This document shows, in pieces, positions 18,264 to 27,237 of a DNA stretch of 64,000 nucleotides. Every line of letters starts with the position of its first letter. Within the stretch, counting starts at the first letter, position 1. This DNA comes from Kriegella aquimaris (lineage in GTDB: Bacteria > Bacteroidota > Bacteroidia > Flavobacteriales > Flavobacteriaceae), in assembly GCF_900103215.1 (NCBI RefSeq), contig NZ_FNGV01000010.1, forward strand, positions 144,876 to 208,875, given 5' to 3'. Both the position numbers and the translations under genes were made by a program. Below the pieces are notes generated by a model. That model was not told where the DNA came from, made no database searches, and worked only from the letters and a program-made list of their open reading frames with translations.

Positions 18264-19259
18264 TTAATTAATCTGCTCCCAAGCATTGCCACTACTTTGC
18301 AGTTGGGTTACGCTCCCTGCAGGAAATTCAGTTTGCCACTGCGATTGGGAATCATTGTAACCGCCACCATTTGCTATTCGAACCCTAGTATTTTCTGTAG
18401 GATTATTAATATCTTTAGGACTTGTTTTTATAATATATATTCTGCCAATACAGGTTGAAGGATCGGGTAATGTAACCCATGTAGACCAAGAAATAATAGT
18501 AGTGTGGTGTTCCTCGGTTAAAATTCTCGGATACCCAATAGGTTTGGAGACGGAACCTTGTATACTTAAGGTTGTCAAATTATCTGAAAATAAGCTAAAT
18601 TCTGAATCATCTACAAATGAACCAATCCGTAGTTGCTTATTCTCTTCATTCCAGTATAAGTTGGCATTATCTTCTGAAGGTTGAGTATTAGCTCCTGCAA
18701 AAAAAATAGAACCTTTGGCACCAGTATGCCCACCGACTGCTACCGCATCTAATTGTAATCTAGTAACAAAATCTTCGGGTGCCGTACCATCTTCTCCTTT
18801 TACCCGACCAAGAAATTCAGCAATTTGCGCGTCTACATCACCAGTATCTACCGTAAGTTTAGCCGTAAGGGTCTTTTCTTCAGCTATAGATTGGGCAGTT
18901 GTAAGGTCCACATAATTCTGAAACTGTGATGCTAGATCAGTTTGGTCTCTTAGGTCTCCTGTAATAGCACCCCAAGAAATATTGCCTGTACTGCTTCCAG
19001 CGCATAAATTGTTCCAATTTGTACCATCGTAGTAAAAAATACAAGAAGCGTCAGTGTTATAAACGATAGCGCCTTGTAGTGGGTTTAGAGCGCGCATTTC
19101 GGTTTCAGAAACACGGCTTATAACTAAAGCCTTGGTAGTACTCTCGAGCTCTAACAAGGAGGAAGAATCTAAAACTTGTGGATTTTCCCCAATTTTGATT
19201 TGAGCGGAAACCAAGTTTGCCAAAATGAGCAATGAAATTAGAAGGGGGAACTTTTTCAT
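18264..19259 (-). CDS. Secreted protein of unknown function, tail-fibre/adhesin-like
   Basis: 331 residues from the ATG at 19259, which opens a clear signal peptide (MKKFPLLISLLILANLVSAQ); five codons further upstream is also possible. The mature start IKIGENPQVLDSSSLLELES and the phrase GAIVYNTDASCIFYYDGTNW are common in Flavobacteriia surface proteins with tail-fibre-like head regions. The middle (about 105-170) is alpha-helical and charged, and the C-terminal part is beta-rich. Function is not known; attachment to a surface or glycan is a guess. It stands alone between relics of the polysaccharide locus, on the same strand as the priming transferase. Confidence 0.75.
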   Translation of the reverse strand: MKKFPLLISLLILANLVSAQIKIGENPQVLDSSSLLELESTTKALVISRVSETEMRALNPLQGAIVYNTDASCIFYYDGTNWNNLCAGSSTGNISWGAITGDLRDQTDLASQFQNYVDLTTAQSIAEEKTLTAKLTVDTGDVDAQIAEFLGRVKGEDGTAPEDFVTRLQLDAVAVGGHTGAKGSIFFAGANTQPSEDNANLYWNEENKQLRIGSFVDDSEFSLFSDNLTTLSIQGSVSKPIGYPRILTEEHHTTIISWSTWVTLPDPSTCIGRIYIIKTSPKDINNPTENTRVRIANGGGYNDSQSQWQTEFPAGSVTQLQSSGNAWEQIN

Positions 19260-19469
19260 AGCGTTGTTCGTCACTAGAATGATAGCTTATTCAAAGTAGT
19301 GATCATATAATACAATGAATAAAGTTATAAAAATATTATGGTTTTAACGTTTTTTATCGACATTGTGTTAAAAACATCGATATATTAAATCATTATTGTC
19401 TTCAACGGGGCATATTTGAAATTGAATGATATTAGAAAGAGGTTAGAAGCTTTTTAATATTTACCCTAT

Positions 19470-20046
19470 TTAATACCGTCAATATCTTCTTTTCTTCTTA
19501 GCACTTCCTGTACTTTTAGAAACTGAATTTGGCTCAAGAAAATTCCAGATTATACGATTAAATTTGTACAATTGATGATATTTATAGGAATGTTAACTGC
19601 TTTCGGCAATCCCATATCTGCAGCAGCAGGTTCGCAAGGCAAAATTCGTAATTTCCAATTAATTGCTGGAGGAATAAATATAACGATAGTACCTATAGCT
19701 TATCACATTTTTAAAATATGTTCAGTTCCTGAATACGTTTTTTATTGTTCAAATAATAATTTCAATAATAGCGGAAATAGCAAGGTTATTAATAATTAAA
19801 AACATGATTAATCTATCACTAAGAAGTGATTTTAATGAGGTTGTTGTTACAAGTACGAAGGTTATTTTTATGTCAATTATTTTACCAGTAATACTTGTTT
19901 TAAATTTACCTAAAGATTTTCTTTCCTTTATAATTGTTGGCTTAAGTTGTTTACTCTCTGTTAGTTATGCTATTTTCTTTTTTGGTCTGAATAAATTAGC
20001 AAAGGAATTTGTCGAAGAAAAAATAATAGTACTCAAAAATAGGTGA
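19470..20046 (+). pseudogene. Frameshifted C-terminal relic of a Wzx-type oligosaccharide flippase
   Basis: Three reading frames join into one flippase tail. ALPVLLETEF (frame from 19501) is followed, after a small deletion and shift, by IWLKKIPDYTIKFVQLM (19527 on) and FGNPISAAAGSQGKIRNFQL. A second shift in the T run at 19738-19743 leads to VQIIISIIAEIARLLIIKNM and the last helices up to the TGA at 20044. PVLLETEF and IWLKKIPDYT are highly typical of MATE-like Wzx proteins. The first two thirds of the gene are gone. The relic meets, tail to tail, a broken priming transferase. Confidence 0.85.
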
Positions 20047-20194
20047 TCAGTAGCCATGAACTATTGTAATAGATGATATGGAATGGTTGTAGATAGGTAC
20101 GCAGTGTAAGAAGGTATAGAACACCGTTGATAATTGTCAGATGGACTGCAATGGACATGGGAATAATCAAATCGGAATACTTAAATCTTTTCAT
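20033..20194 (-). pseudogene. Truncated 5' relic of a third priming transferase gene
   Basis: From an ATG at 20194 the minus strand reads MKRFKYSDLIIPMSIAVHL, IINGVLYLLT, RTYLQPFHIIYYNSSWLLIT, YF and stop. This aligns residue by residue with the first 53 residues of the intact copy at 17607 (MKRYKKSDLIIPVSIVLNL, IINGVLYFLT, ETYLNPFNILYYTISWLLIT, YF). After that the homology ends abruptly at the tail of the flippase relic, which it overlaps by 14 bases. Upstream leader sequence is retained. It is a recombination or deletion scar, not a functional gene. Confidence 0.93.
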
Positions 20195-20609
20195 CGACAA
20201 GCTTAAAATTTCCGATAATTATCTTCGACATAACCAACAATTCTAGCACAAATAAATACGATTGATTGCTTATGTTTTTTAGTATTGGGGAGCTACTAGT
20301 AGGTTAATCAAATAAGGGATATGTAAATAGTGCTTTTTGGGAGAGATAAACTCCATTTTTAATAAGAGGTAAATGTAAATAAATGGCTTTAATCGAACAA
20401 GTCAAGATGTGAAATATTTGAAGAATTCCTATTATATTTGGAAATATTGATGAGTTTGATAAATATTTTAGAGTATGGTGATTGAAATGATATTTTGGCG
20501 GATCTTTACCTAGTATATTGAAAATATTTTTTTTATTTTCTTAAATTGCCCACCTTTATGAAATGGCTGCTATATATTTTCTTGGCAGATTAAATGGAAT
20601 ATTTCAATT
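20195..20609. other. Leader of the transferase relic and upstream region of the wecG-like gene
   Basis: The left half keeps the leader of the broken priming transferase (minus strand). The right half precedes the plus-strand wecG-like gene; TATATTTTC about 40 bases before the ATG could be part of a Bacteroidetes promoter, but no TTTG partner is clear. Nothing else was seen. Confidence 0.4.
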
Positions 20610-21359
20610 ATGAGCCCATATACGGAAAACTTTACTAACATTTTTGGTTATAACGTGTTCTCTTCCACCTTAGACGTTGTCGATGCAGAGGAAAGACAAG
20701 TATTACTGAATACTTTTAGTCCTAATTCTTATGGAATAGCACTAAAAGATAAGGCTTTTGAAGCGGCACTTAAGAATACAGACTATCTAGTATTAGATGG
20801 TATGGGAATAGCTATCGGTTCCTTGTTTCTTCATGGTAAAAATATAAAAAAAATCGCCGGCCAAGATTGTTTTGATTTTTTTATGGACAAAGCTAATGAA
20901 CGACATTGGCGGATATTTTTTATGGGATCATCAACGCAAACATTAGAGAAAATTATAAAAAGGGCCAGTCGAGATTATCCTAATATTGAGTTGGCCGGTT
21001 ATTCTCCCCCTTTCAAACCTGAATTCTCTAAAGAAGATAATAATGAGATTGTTCGTGCTATTAATGATTTTGATGCCCATGTAGTTTTTATAGGTTTGAC
21101 AGCACCTAAACAGGAGAAATGGGCATATGAACATAAACATCTACTCAATGCAAAAGTAATTAGCACTATTGGGAATGTTTTTGATTGGTATGCAGGCAAT
21201 AGTAAGAGACCCGCGAATATCTGGATAAAGCTCCGTATGGAATGGTTTGTTCGCATATTTATGCGACCTGAAATTTTAAAAAGAAATACTGGAAATCAAA
21301 TGAAGTTTTTTAGAGACTTGCTGTTTCATGTACTCTATATAAAAAGAATAAAAGCTTAA
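20610..21359 (+). CDS. WecG/TagA/CpsF-family glycosyltransferase
   Basis: 249 residues. Family marks are YLVLDGMGIAIGSLFLHGK (about residues 59-77, with the catalytic-region aspartate), RIFFMGSS, the AGYSPPF segment, VVFIGLTAPKQEKW, and the C-terminal RMEWFVRIFMRPEILKR. These enzymes (GT26) transfer N-acetylmannosamine or its uronic acid to lipid-linked intermediates at the inner face of the membrane, usually adding the second sugar. It heads a three-gene plus-strand cassette with two predicted sugar-modifying enzymes. Confidence 0.94.
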   Translation: MSPYTENFTNIFGYNVFSSTLDVVDAEERQVLLNTFSPNSYGIALKDKAFEAALKNTDYLVLDGMGIAIGSLFLHGKNIKKIAGQDCFDFFMDKANERHWRIFFMGSSTQTLEKIIKRASRDYPNIELAGYSPPFKPEFSKEDNNEIVRAINDFDAHVVFIGLTAPKQEKWAYEHKHLLNAKVISTIGNVFDWYAGNSKRPANIWIKLRMEWFVRIFMRPEILKRNTGNQMKFFRDLLFHVLYIKRIKA

Positions 21360-21377
21360 GTTTCAAATACGAAAATT

Positions 21378-22397
21378 ATGATAAAAGTTGGTCTTATAGG
21401 TGCTGGTAAAATGGGTATCTCTCATTTAGCTATATTGGGTGCACATCCCGATGTGAAAGTTGTGGGAGTTTGTGACACTGCGAAAATGGTTGTGGGTGCT
21501 CTTGAAAAATACAGCAAATTTACGTGTTATAGCGATTATCGAAAGATGCTTGAAAAGGAGAAACCTGACGCGGTATTTGTTGCTTTGCCTACTAAATTTC
21601 ACTATAACTTTGTAAAAGAGTTGCTTCAAAAAAAAATTCATGTATTCGCTGAGAAACCATTTTGTCTGAATCCCGAACAAGGGGCAGAGCTTAAGGAATT
21701 GGCAAAAGTAAATGGTTTGGTCAATCAAGTTGGGTACCACAATAAATTCATTGGAACCTTTAAAGAAGTCAAGCGACTGATTAAAGGTAATTATTTAGGT
21801 GAAATCCATCATTTTGTTGGAGAGGCTTATGGACCGGTCGTTGTAAAAAAAAAGAGTGATACTTGGCGGTCCGATCCGGCTGAAGGCGGCGGATGTTTAA
21901 TGGATTATGCTTCTCATGTAATTGATTTAATCAATGATATTCTCTCTCCGGTAGCCTTGGCGAAAGGCACCGATTTAAAGTCGATTTACTCCTCTAATGT
22001 AGAGGATGCTGTTTATTCTCTTTTGGAGTTGGAAAACGGGGCAACTGGTATTTTGTCGGTGAATTGGAGTGATGATACCTATCGTAAGATGTCTACTTCC
22101 ATAACAATTATGGGCGAAAAAGGTAAGATTATTTCCGATGCTAACGAATTAAAAGTCTATTTTAAAGACACCGACTGCCCGACTGGTTACTCGAAAGGCT
22201 GGAATGTAAAATATATCACAGACTTGACCGACCAAGTTGATTTTTATTTGCGAGGTGAAGAATATTCAGCACAAGTAGATTATTTTGTAAAAGCGGTTGA
22301 AGGTAAAGTACCCAATGACATAAATACATTTGAAAGTGCCTGGCTTACCGACAGGGCTATATCTATCATTAAAACCAAAGCAAAAGCAACTATATAA
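21378..22397 (+). CDS. Gfo/Idh/MocA-family NAD(P)-dependent sugar oxidoreductase
   Basis: 339 residues. The N-terminal Rossmann fold begins VGLIGAGKMGISHLAIL (nucleotide motif GAGKMG at residues 8-13). AEKPFCLN (about residue 95) holds the E-K-P motif, and GGGCLMDYASHVIDLINDIL holds the typical G-G-x-x-x-D...H catalytic region. Such enzymes oxidise or reduce sugar or nucleotide-sugar hydroxyls. The gene starts 18 bases after the wecG-like gene and shares its last base with the next start codon, so the three are translated together. A role in making an unusual sugar for the polysaccharide is inferred. Confidence 0.93.
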   Translation: MIKVGLIGAGKMGISHLAILGAHPDVKVVGVCDTAKMVVGALEKYSKFTCYSDYRKMLEKEKPDAVFVALPTKFHYNFVKELLQKKIHVFAEKPFCLNPEQGAELKELAKVNGLVNQVGYHNKFIGTFKEVKRLIKGNYLGEIHHFVGEAYGPVVVKKKSDTWRSDPAEGGGCLMDYASHVIDLINDILSPVALAKGTDLKSIYSSNVEDAVYSLLELENGATGILSVNWSDDTYRKMSTSITIMGEKGKIISDANELKVYFKDTDCPTGYSKGWNVKYITDLTDQVDFYLRGEEYSAQVDYFVKAVEGKVPNDINTFESAWLTDRAISIIKTKAKATI

Positions 22398-23263
22398 TGG
22401 AAAGAATCTTATACGGAGACAATCAGTTTTTTGCGGTCAATCATATTTCTGACTCCAAATCTAGAGAGCAGGCGATGAAGTTTAAAGATAATTCAGCCAT
22501 TATCAAAACACTTGACTTTGCAATTGATGCGGGGATACAGACTTTTATGTGTACCACACATGATAGAATTGCTCAAATTTGCGATACCATACGGACTAAT
22601 CCTAACCGTTACGGAGATTTTAAGATATACCCTTGTATGCCTTATGCTCATAAATATGCCAATGCGGTAACTGAATTGGGTATTGCAGGTACTGTAAAAC
22701 AATATGTGCCGGGTAATCTTTTTGGAACCATGTTTAAAGGAGGCATGGCATTTGTATCAAAAGACTACCTTAAAATCATGGAACTTCTGATAGATGCCGA
22801 AATGAAAATGTTTAAGGGTATAAAAACACCTGTTATTTTTCTTCAAAATGTGATAACGGATCTTTTACTTGGTTTGGGAATGGTAGATATTTTAAAGGGT
22901 TTTTATGATTATGTTGCCAAGAAGTATGATGCGGAGGCTGGTTTTATAACCATGAATATGCCCTTACTTCTAGATACCTTGGAATCAGTTGGTATTCAGA
23001 ATCCAATTATCTGTGCTTCGATAAATAAAGTTAATTTTCGAATGTCAGGGGGGAAAGAAATTTACGAAGAAACATTGCGAACTAGGAAATTTCGAGCCAT
23101 CGCCATGCAGGTATTAGGTGGTGGTGCAATACCTCCAAAAGAAGCTCTCGAGTATGTTTGCAGTCTACCTAATGTAGAGTCAATACTTTTCGGAGCATCA
23201 TCCAAGGGGAATATAGAGAATACAGTATCACATATTAACTATTTCGACGAAGCAAAAAACTGA
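22397..23263 (+). CDS. Aldo/keto-reductase-like TIM-barrel protein of the polysaccharide locus
   Basis: 288 residues, starting on the final A of the preceding stop (TAATGG overlap). The start LYGDNQFFAVNH, the AIDAGIQTFMCTTHDRI segment and the end VESILFGASSKGNIENTVSHI follow the plan of aldo/keto-reductase barrels, where the last block binds the cofactor phosphate. The classic D-Y-K-H tetrad is not evident, so catalytic function is uncertain. Together with the Gfo/Idh enzyme it may complete a two-step sugar modification. I do not recognise a characterised relative. Confidence 0.7.
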   Translation: MERILYGDNQFFAVNHISDSKSREQAMKFKDNSAIIKTLDFAIDAGIQTFMCTTHDRIAQICDTIRTNPNRYGDFKIYPCMPYAHKYANAVTELGIAGTVKQYVPGNLFGTMFKGGMAFVSKDYLKIMELLIDAEMKMFKGIKTPVIFLQNVITDLLLGLGMVDILKGFYDYVAKKYDAEAGFITMNMPLLLDTLESVGIQNPIICASINKVNFRMSGGKEIYEETLRTRKFRAIAMQVLGGGAIPPKEALEYVCSLPNVESILFGASSKGNIENTVSHINYFDEAKN

Positions 23264-23394
23264 GTGAAAATATTTTTTTGATTATACATTTCTCGACCCT
23301 ATCTTGGTTCGGGGTTTTCGCTTTAGAGCCCTTCATTATGTAGCCTTTCCCGTTTTGAAGGCTTCCCTAGTGTTTCGGACAGTATAAAAATTTA

Positions 23395-24386
23395 CTACTT
23401 TTATATCCTGAAGAGGAGTAGATTTAAGGAAACACAGATCGTTGCCATGTTGCAATAGTATGACTGGGGAATGAAGGTCGCCGACATCTGTCGCGAAAAG
23501 GGCATTACCACCGCGACTTTCTATAGCTGAAAGCGCAAGTACGGCGGAATTGACGCTCGGCAATTGAAAGAGCGAAAATCCCTTCAGGATTAGAACTGAA
23601 GGCTCAAAACCTTCTGCGCGACCTGGGCCTCGACCAACCTATCCTAGGACAACATTGAAAAAAAGCTCTGAGGCATTGAAGACGAAGGGAACTGGCGAAG
23701 GGTATCGTGATAGAGGAGGGCCTGAGCATAGCAAGCAAGGGCCAGTGGGGTCGTGCCTTTGCCATTCGATTGGTTCTACAGACACATCCGCAAGCAAGGC
23801 CATAAATAAAATCGAAAACGGGTATTGAGGGTTTATCGCTTATTGGGCATACAGCTCAGGAGAAAGATCAAAAAAAGGTTGCCCAAAAGGATAAAGGAGC
23901 CCTTTGCGGCGCTAGCTAAGCCAAGGGAGGTGTGGAGCGCGGACTTCATGTCCGCAGCCTTATAACGTAAAGGAGCCTCAGGGTCTCTAATCTGATGGAC
24001 GATTTCAATCGCGAGTCACTTTGCTTGAAAGGGAACTTCTCCATTTTTGGGATATGGCTGGTGGAGTATCTCTGGGAGGCCATAGTGGTCCAAGGCAAGC
24101 CCTTAGCTATAAAGGTCGACAACGGCCCTGAGTTCCTTTTAGGGTCTTCGTCAACAATTGCGAGGTCGAGGACATCGAGATAAAGTACATACAACCGGGC
24201 GGGCAGACCGAGCCAGAACGATTTCATCGAAAGGTACAACCGGCCGTATCGCGAAGATGTGCTAGATGCACATTTGTTAAGGGACCTCGAGGAGGTAAAT
24301 ATGGAAACGGAACTCATCAGGGAGGAATATAATAGGTTCTATCCCTGTAAGTCTTTAGACGGAAGTAGCTCCGAAAGAATTTATAG
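23395..24386 (+). mobile_element. Decayed IS3-family insertion sequence (IS407-like orfA and orfB relics)
   Basis: OrfA remains from about 23405: SRFKETQIVAMLQ, stop, YDWGMKVADICREKGITTAT, then another in-frame stop and KRKYGGID. This is the helix-turn-helix start of IS3 transposases. OrfB relics follow: LLGIQLRRKIKKRLPKRI, REVWSADFM, DDFNRESLCL, GKPLAIKVDNGPEFLLG (with the second catalytic D), IEIKYIQPGGQTEPERFHRK and EYNRFYPCKSLDG near 24350. Several stops and frameshifts rule out activity. Terminal inverted repeats could not be fixed with confidence. It separates the wecG cassette from the wzc gene. Confidence 0.9.
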
Positions 24387-24422
24387 ATGTTTTTCAAAGG
24401 GGCATGCCCCTTTGAAAAACAT
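24387..24422. repeat. 36 bp perfect palindrome, possible terminator
   Basis: The arm ATGTTTTTCAAAGGGGCA is followed immediately by its exact reverse complement. As RNA it would fold into a long hairpin with a four-base CATG loop; on the plus strand it is followed by a T-rich stretch (TTTTGTTTAATTT). It lies right after the IS3 relic and about 80 bases from the end of wzc on the other strand, so it may act as a terminator for one or both directions. Confidence 0.85.
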
Positions 24423-24503
24423 TTTGTTTAATTTGATCGTTGTACAAAAAGGGGGCAGGTCTTCATCCTGTCCACCCAATCGTAATTCCCGCTTTTACTT
24501 ACT

Positions 24504-26894
24504 TTAAAGGGCACGAGCATTACCTGATTTGTATGGGTAACCGTAAATATAGCCATAACTCGTATCTGCCATTTTAACATCATTAAGCAGAAAACCCAAA
24601 TTTTTTAACTTATTGTCAGCTTTGGCTTCTAGGGCAAATTCAAGCACCTTCTTTTTGGTTTGCCCTGCCCGAATCAGATAGAGTGTTAGATCGGCGTAGT
24701 GACTAATTAAAAAGGTATCGGCCAATAATAGGGCCGGGGCCGTATCGACGATGATATAATCAAAACTATTTTTAAGTTCTTCGAACATTGGCCCTATTTT
24801 ATCATTGCGGAGCAATTGGGTCGGGTTGGCAGGTATCGGGCCAGAGGGTAAGACCTTAAGGTTTTTATGTAATTTGGAATCTTCTATAAAATCAACTATT
24901 GCTAAATGAGGCCCCTCCAAATAGCGACTTAACCCTTTTGTACTTAACGCGCCATCTTCATACCGCTGCAACTGCGGGTTTCTTAAATCGGCCCCGATTA
25001 GAATAACGCTTTTGCCTGAAAGCGCTAAGGTCATGCCCAGGTTGACTACTGAAAATGTTTTGCCTTCCCCCTGAACAGATGAGGTGGTAAAAATACAGGT
25101 GCCACCTGATATGGTGTTGGTCTTCTTAAGCTCGTATTGGAGGTTGGCACTTAAAATATTAAACGATTCGCAGAGCAAAGACCTTTCTTTAATGGAGACC
25201 AAGGCAGGTTCCCCAGCCAATACATGTGGTATTTCGCCTACTATTGGAATGCCTTGGGCAAGTTCCTTAAGCTCTTTGCGGGTGTTTATTTTAGTATTGA
25301 TCAGTTTTTGAATGTGGATACTCAGAAAGGGTATAAACAACCCCACCATTAATGCCAAGCCCAATACCATTTTCTTATTTGGTGATATAGGGTTGTTAAA
25401 ACTGTAGGCTTCATCCACTATTTTAGCTTTGGGCGCTTTTGCGGCAAGGGACAGGGAATTTTCTTCCCTTTTTTGCAATAAGAACAGGTAAAGCGCCTCT
25501 TTGATGTTTTGTTGGCGTTCAATGCTACGAAACCGTCGTTCTTGGGCCGGTACTTCGGCAATATGAGAACCTAAAATACCGGCTTGCCGACCTAAGTTAT
25601 CTTGCGCTATTACTAGATTCGAGCGCCGACGCTCTAAACTTGCCTGTACATTATTTTTTATTTGTTGAATTTGATCGGTCAAACGAACGACGGTGGGATT
25701 CCGTTCTGTGGCGTCAGTAAGCAACCGATTTCGTTCCAATACCAAATTATTGAATTCTTCAATCAGAGCATTTGTACCTGATTCATCAATACCTAAATTT
25801 GTGGGCAACAGATTGGAATCATTTGTACCTAAATGAGTGATCATCGCATTGATTACTTCCAGTTCCGTCGAAACTTCTTGTTGCTTGTTCTTATAATCAC
25901 TGACATCTTGGATGATAATGGACGATTCGGTTTCAATATCGGTTAATTGATTGGTTGATTTGAATTGCTCTTTCCCCGTCTCTACCGAATCCAATTCAGA
26001 ATTGATTATGTTTAATCGTTCGTCAATAAAAAAAGCGGTATTCCGTGCAATTAGGTTTTTGTTTTCGATAGCCTCCTGATTATATTCAAAAATCAATTGA
26101 TCCAAGATGTCTTCTGCTTTTTGCCGAACGGTACCTTCTAAACTCAGTTTGATCAGGGTAGAATTTTCATCGATCAAAGCCACCTCCAATTGTGATTGTA
26201 GCGAAGTAGCTACCTGATTCACCGTCAAAAAGTGTACCTGTATATTTCTCTCGATATTAGAAGTCAAAGTATCCCACTTGTTATTTGGCTCCACAATAAA
26301 ATCGGCGAAACCCATTTCCACGATTTCCCCTAATTTATGTGTGGCTTTGTATTTTCCTTCAACCTGTTCAATCTTAACCGTATTTTGGTCAACTTCTGTT
26401 ATTATGAGAAGGTTTTGTTCTTCATCCATCGCTTTTTGTAAAGCCGATGCATCCAATCGCATTAAGCGTAGTTTATAGGGGCTTTGGGCATACAATTCTT
26501 TTACAGTCAGACCTTTGTCGCTGAAGTATTGCACATTCAGACCCAAAGCCTTTACGGCATTAAGCATCAGTCGTTTCGACCGCATTAGGCCCAATTCATT
26601 TTCAATACTGCTAGTCCCTAACCCTCCAATCATATTCAAATCAACGTAACCCCTCGCGTCACTCGTGGGAGCCGTACGTTTTTCGTCTTCAAGAATCACT
26701 GACGCGACTGCTAAATAGACGGGCTTGGTAAGCTTGAGATAGATGACAGCCATTACAAGAGCCAAAACCCCTCCCAGTACAAACCATTTCCAAAAACGGA
26801 GATATCCGTCTAAAAGGTCCCTTATATCAATAGGTTTTTCCTCTAAAGCTAAGTATTCGGCAGCTATTTTTTGGTGTTCATTATTCTCTTTCAT
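24504..26894 (-). CDS. wzc: Wzc-type polysaccharide co-polymerase with tyrosine-kinase domain
   Basis: 796 residues. A Wzz domain with a first membrane helix (about 34-54) is followed by a long coiled-coil periplasmic region with the GNVR-type block near RRFRSIERQQNIKEALYLFL, and a second helix (about 510-528). The cytoplasmic BY-kinase then follows: Walker A SSVQGEGKTFSVVNLG, Walker A' SVILIGADLRNPQ and Walker B FDYIIVDTAP. The C-terminus is tyrosine-rich (SYGYIYGYPY), the autophosphorylation cluster. It controls chain length and export of the surface polysaccharide together with Wza and Wzy. No wza gene is next to it; the only one is at 53.8 kb. Confidence 0.95.
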   Translation of the reverse strand: MKENNEHQKIAAEYLALEEKPIDIRDLLDGYLRFWKWFVLGGVLALVMAVIYLKLTKPVYLAVASVILEDEKRTAPTSDARGYVDLNMIGGLGTSSIENELGLMRSKRLMLNAVKALGLNVQYFSDKGLTVKELYAQSPYKLRLMRLDASALQKAMDEEQNLLIITEVDQNTVKIEQVEGKYKATHKLGEIVEMGFADFIVEPNNKWDTLTSNIERNIQVHFLTVNQVATSLQSQLEVALIDENSTLIKLSLEGTVRQKAEDILDQLIFEYNQEAIENKNLIARNTAFFIDERLNIINSELDSVETGKEQFKSTNQLTDIETESSIIIQDVSDYKNKQQEVSTELEVINAMITHLGTNDSNLLPTNLGIDESGTNALIEEFNNLVLERNRLLTDATERNPTVVRLTDQIQQIKNNVQASLERRRSNLVIAQDNLGRQAGILGSHIAEVPAQERRFRSIERQQNIKEALYLFLLQKREENSLSLAAKAPKAKIVDEAYSFNNPISPNKKMVLGLALMVGLFIPFLSIHIQKLINTKINTRKELKELAQGIPIVGEIPHVLAGEPALVSIKERSLLCESFNILSANLQYELKKTNTISGGTCIFTTSSVQGEGKTFSVVNLGMTLALSGKSVILIGADLRNPQLQRYEDGALSTKGLSRYLEGPHLAIVDFIEDSKLHKNLKVLPSGPIPANPTQLLRNDKIGPMFEELKNSFDYIIVDTAPALLLADTFLISHYADLTLYLIRAGQTKKKVLEFALEAKADNKLKNLGFLLNDVKMADTSYGYIYGYPYKSGNARAL

Positions 26895-27237
26895 AGTAGT
26901 GCACTAATTTACTAAATGTTAGTTGGTATTGTATTCAATAGAAACTAATAACTCAGATTGGTATAAAAAGTGTAGATAAAATTAAAAACTATTTTTGGCC
27001 ACACCTAGACATTTTGTGTTGTTTCTGTTTGCAAACCATTTTTTGTTGAGCGCGCCCCATTTACTCGAGCCATATATTATTTATAATAAACCCCAAAGTT
27101 ATGTTGCTAACAGGGTAATCAATTAATAACTTTGTAAAAATTGATACACAGTTTTTTTTAAATAGTCCTGAAATTCCGACTGGTAATCTTGGCATAAAGA
27201 GGAATTACTTATTTTATTAAATTGACTGATTAATACT
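26895..27237. other. Intergenic region between wzc and the glycosyltransferase run
   Basis: About 340 AT-rich bases upstream of wzc on the minus strand and after the last glycosyltransferase. No gene, hairpin terminator or clear promoter was recognised. The composition suggests non-coding sequence. Confidence 0.4.
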
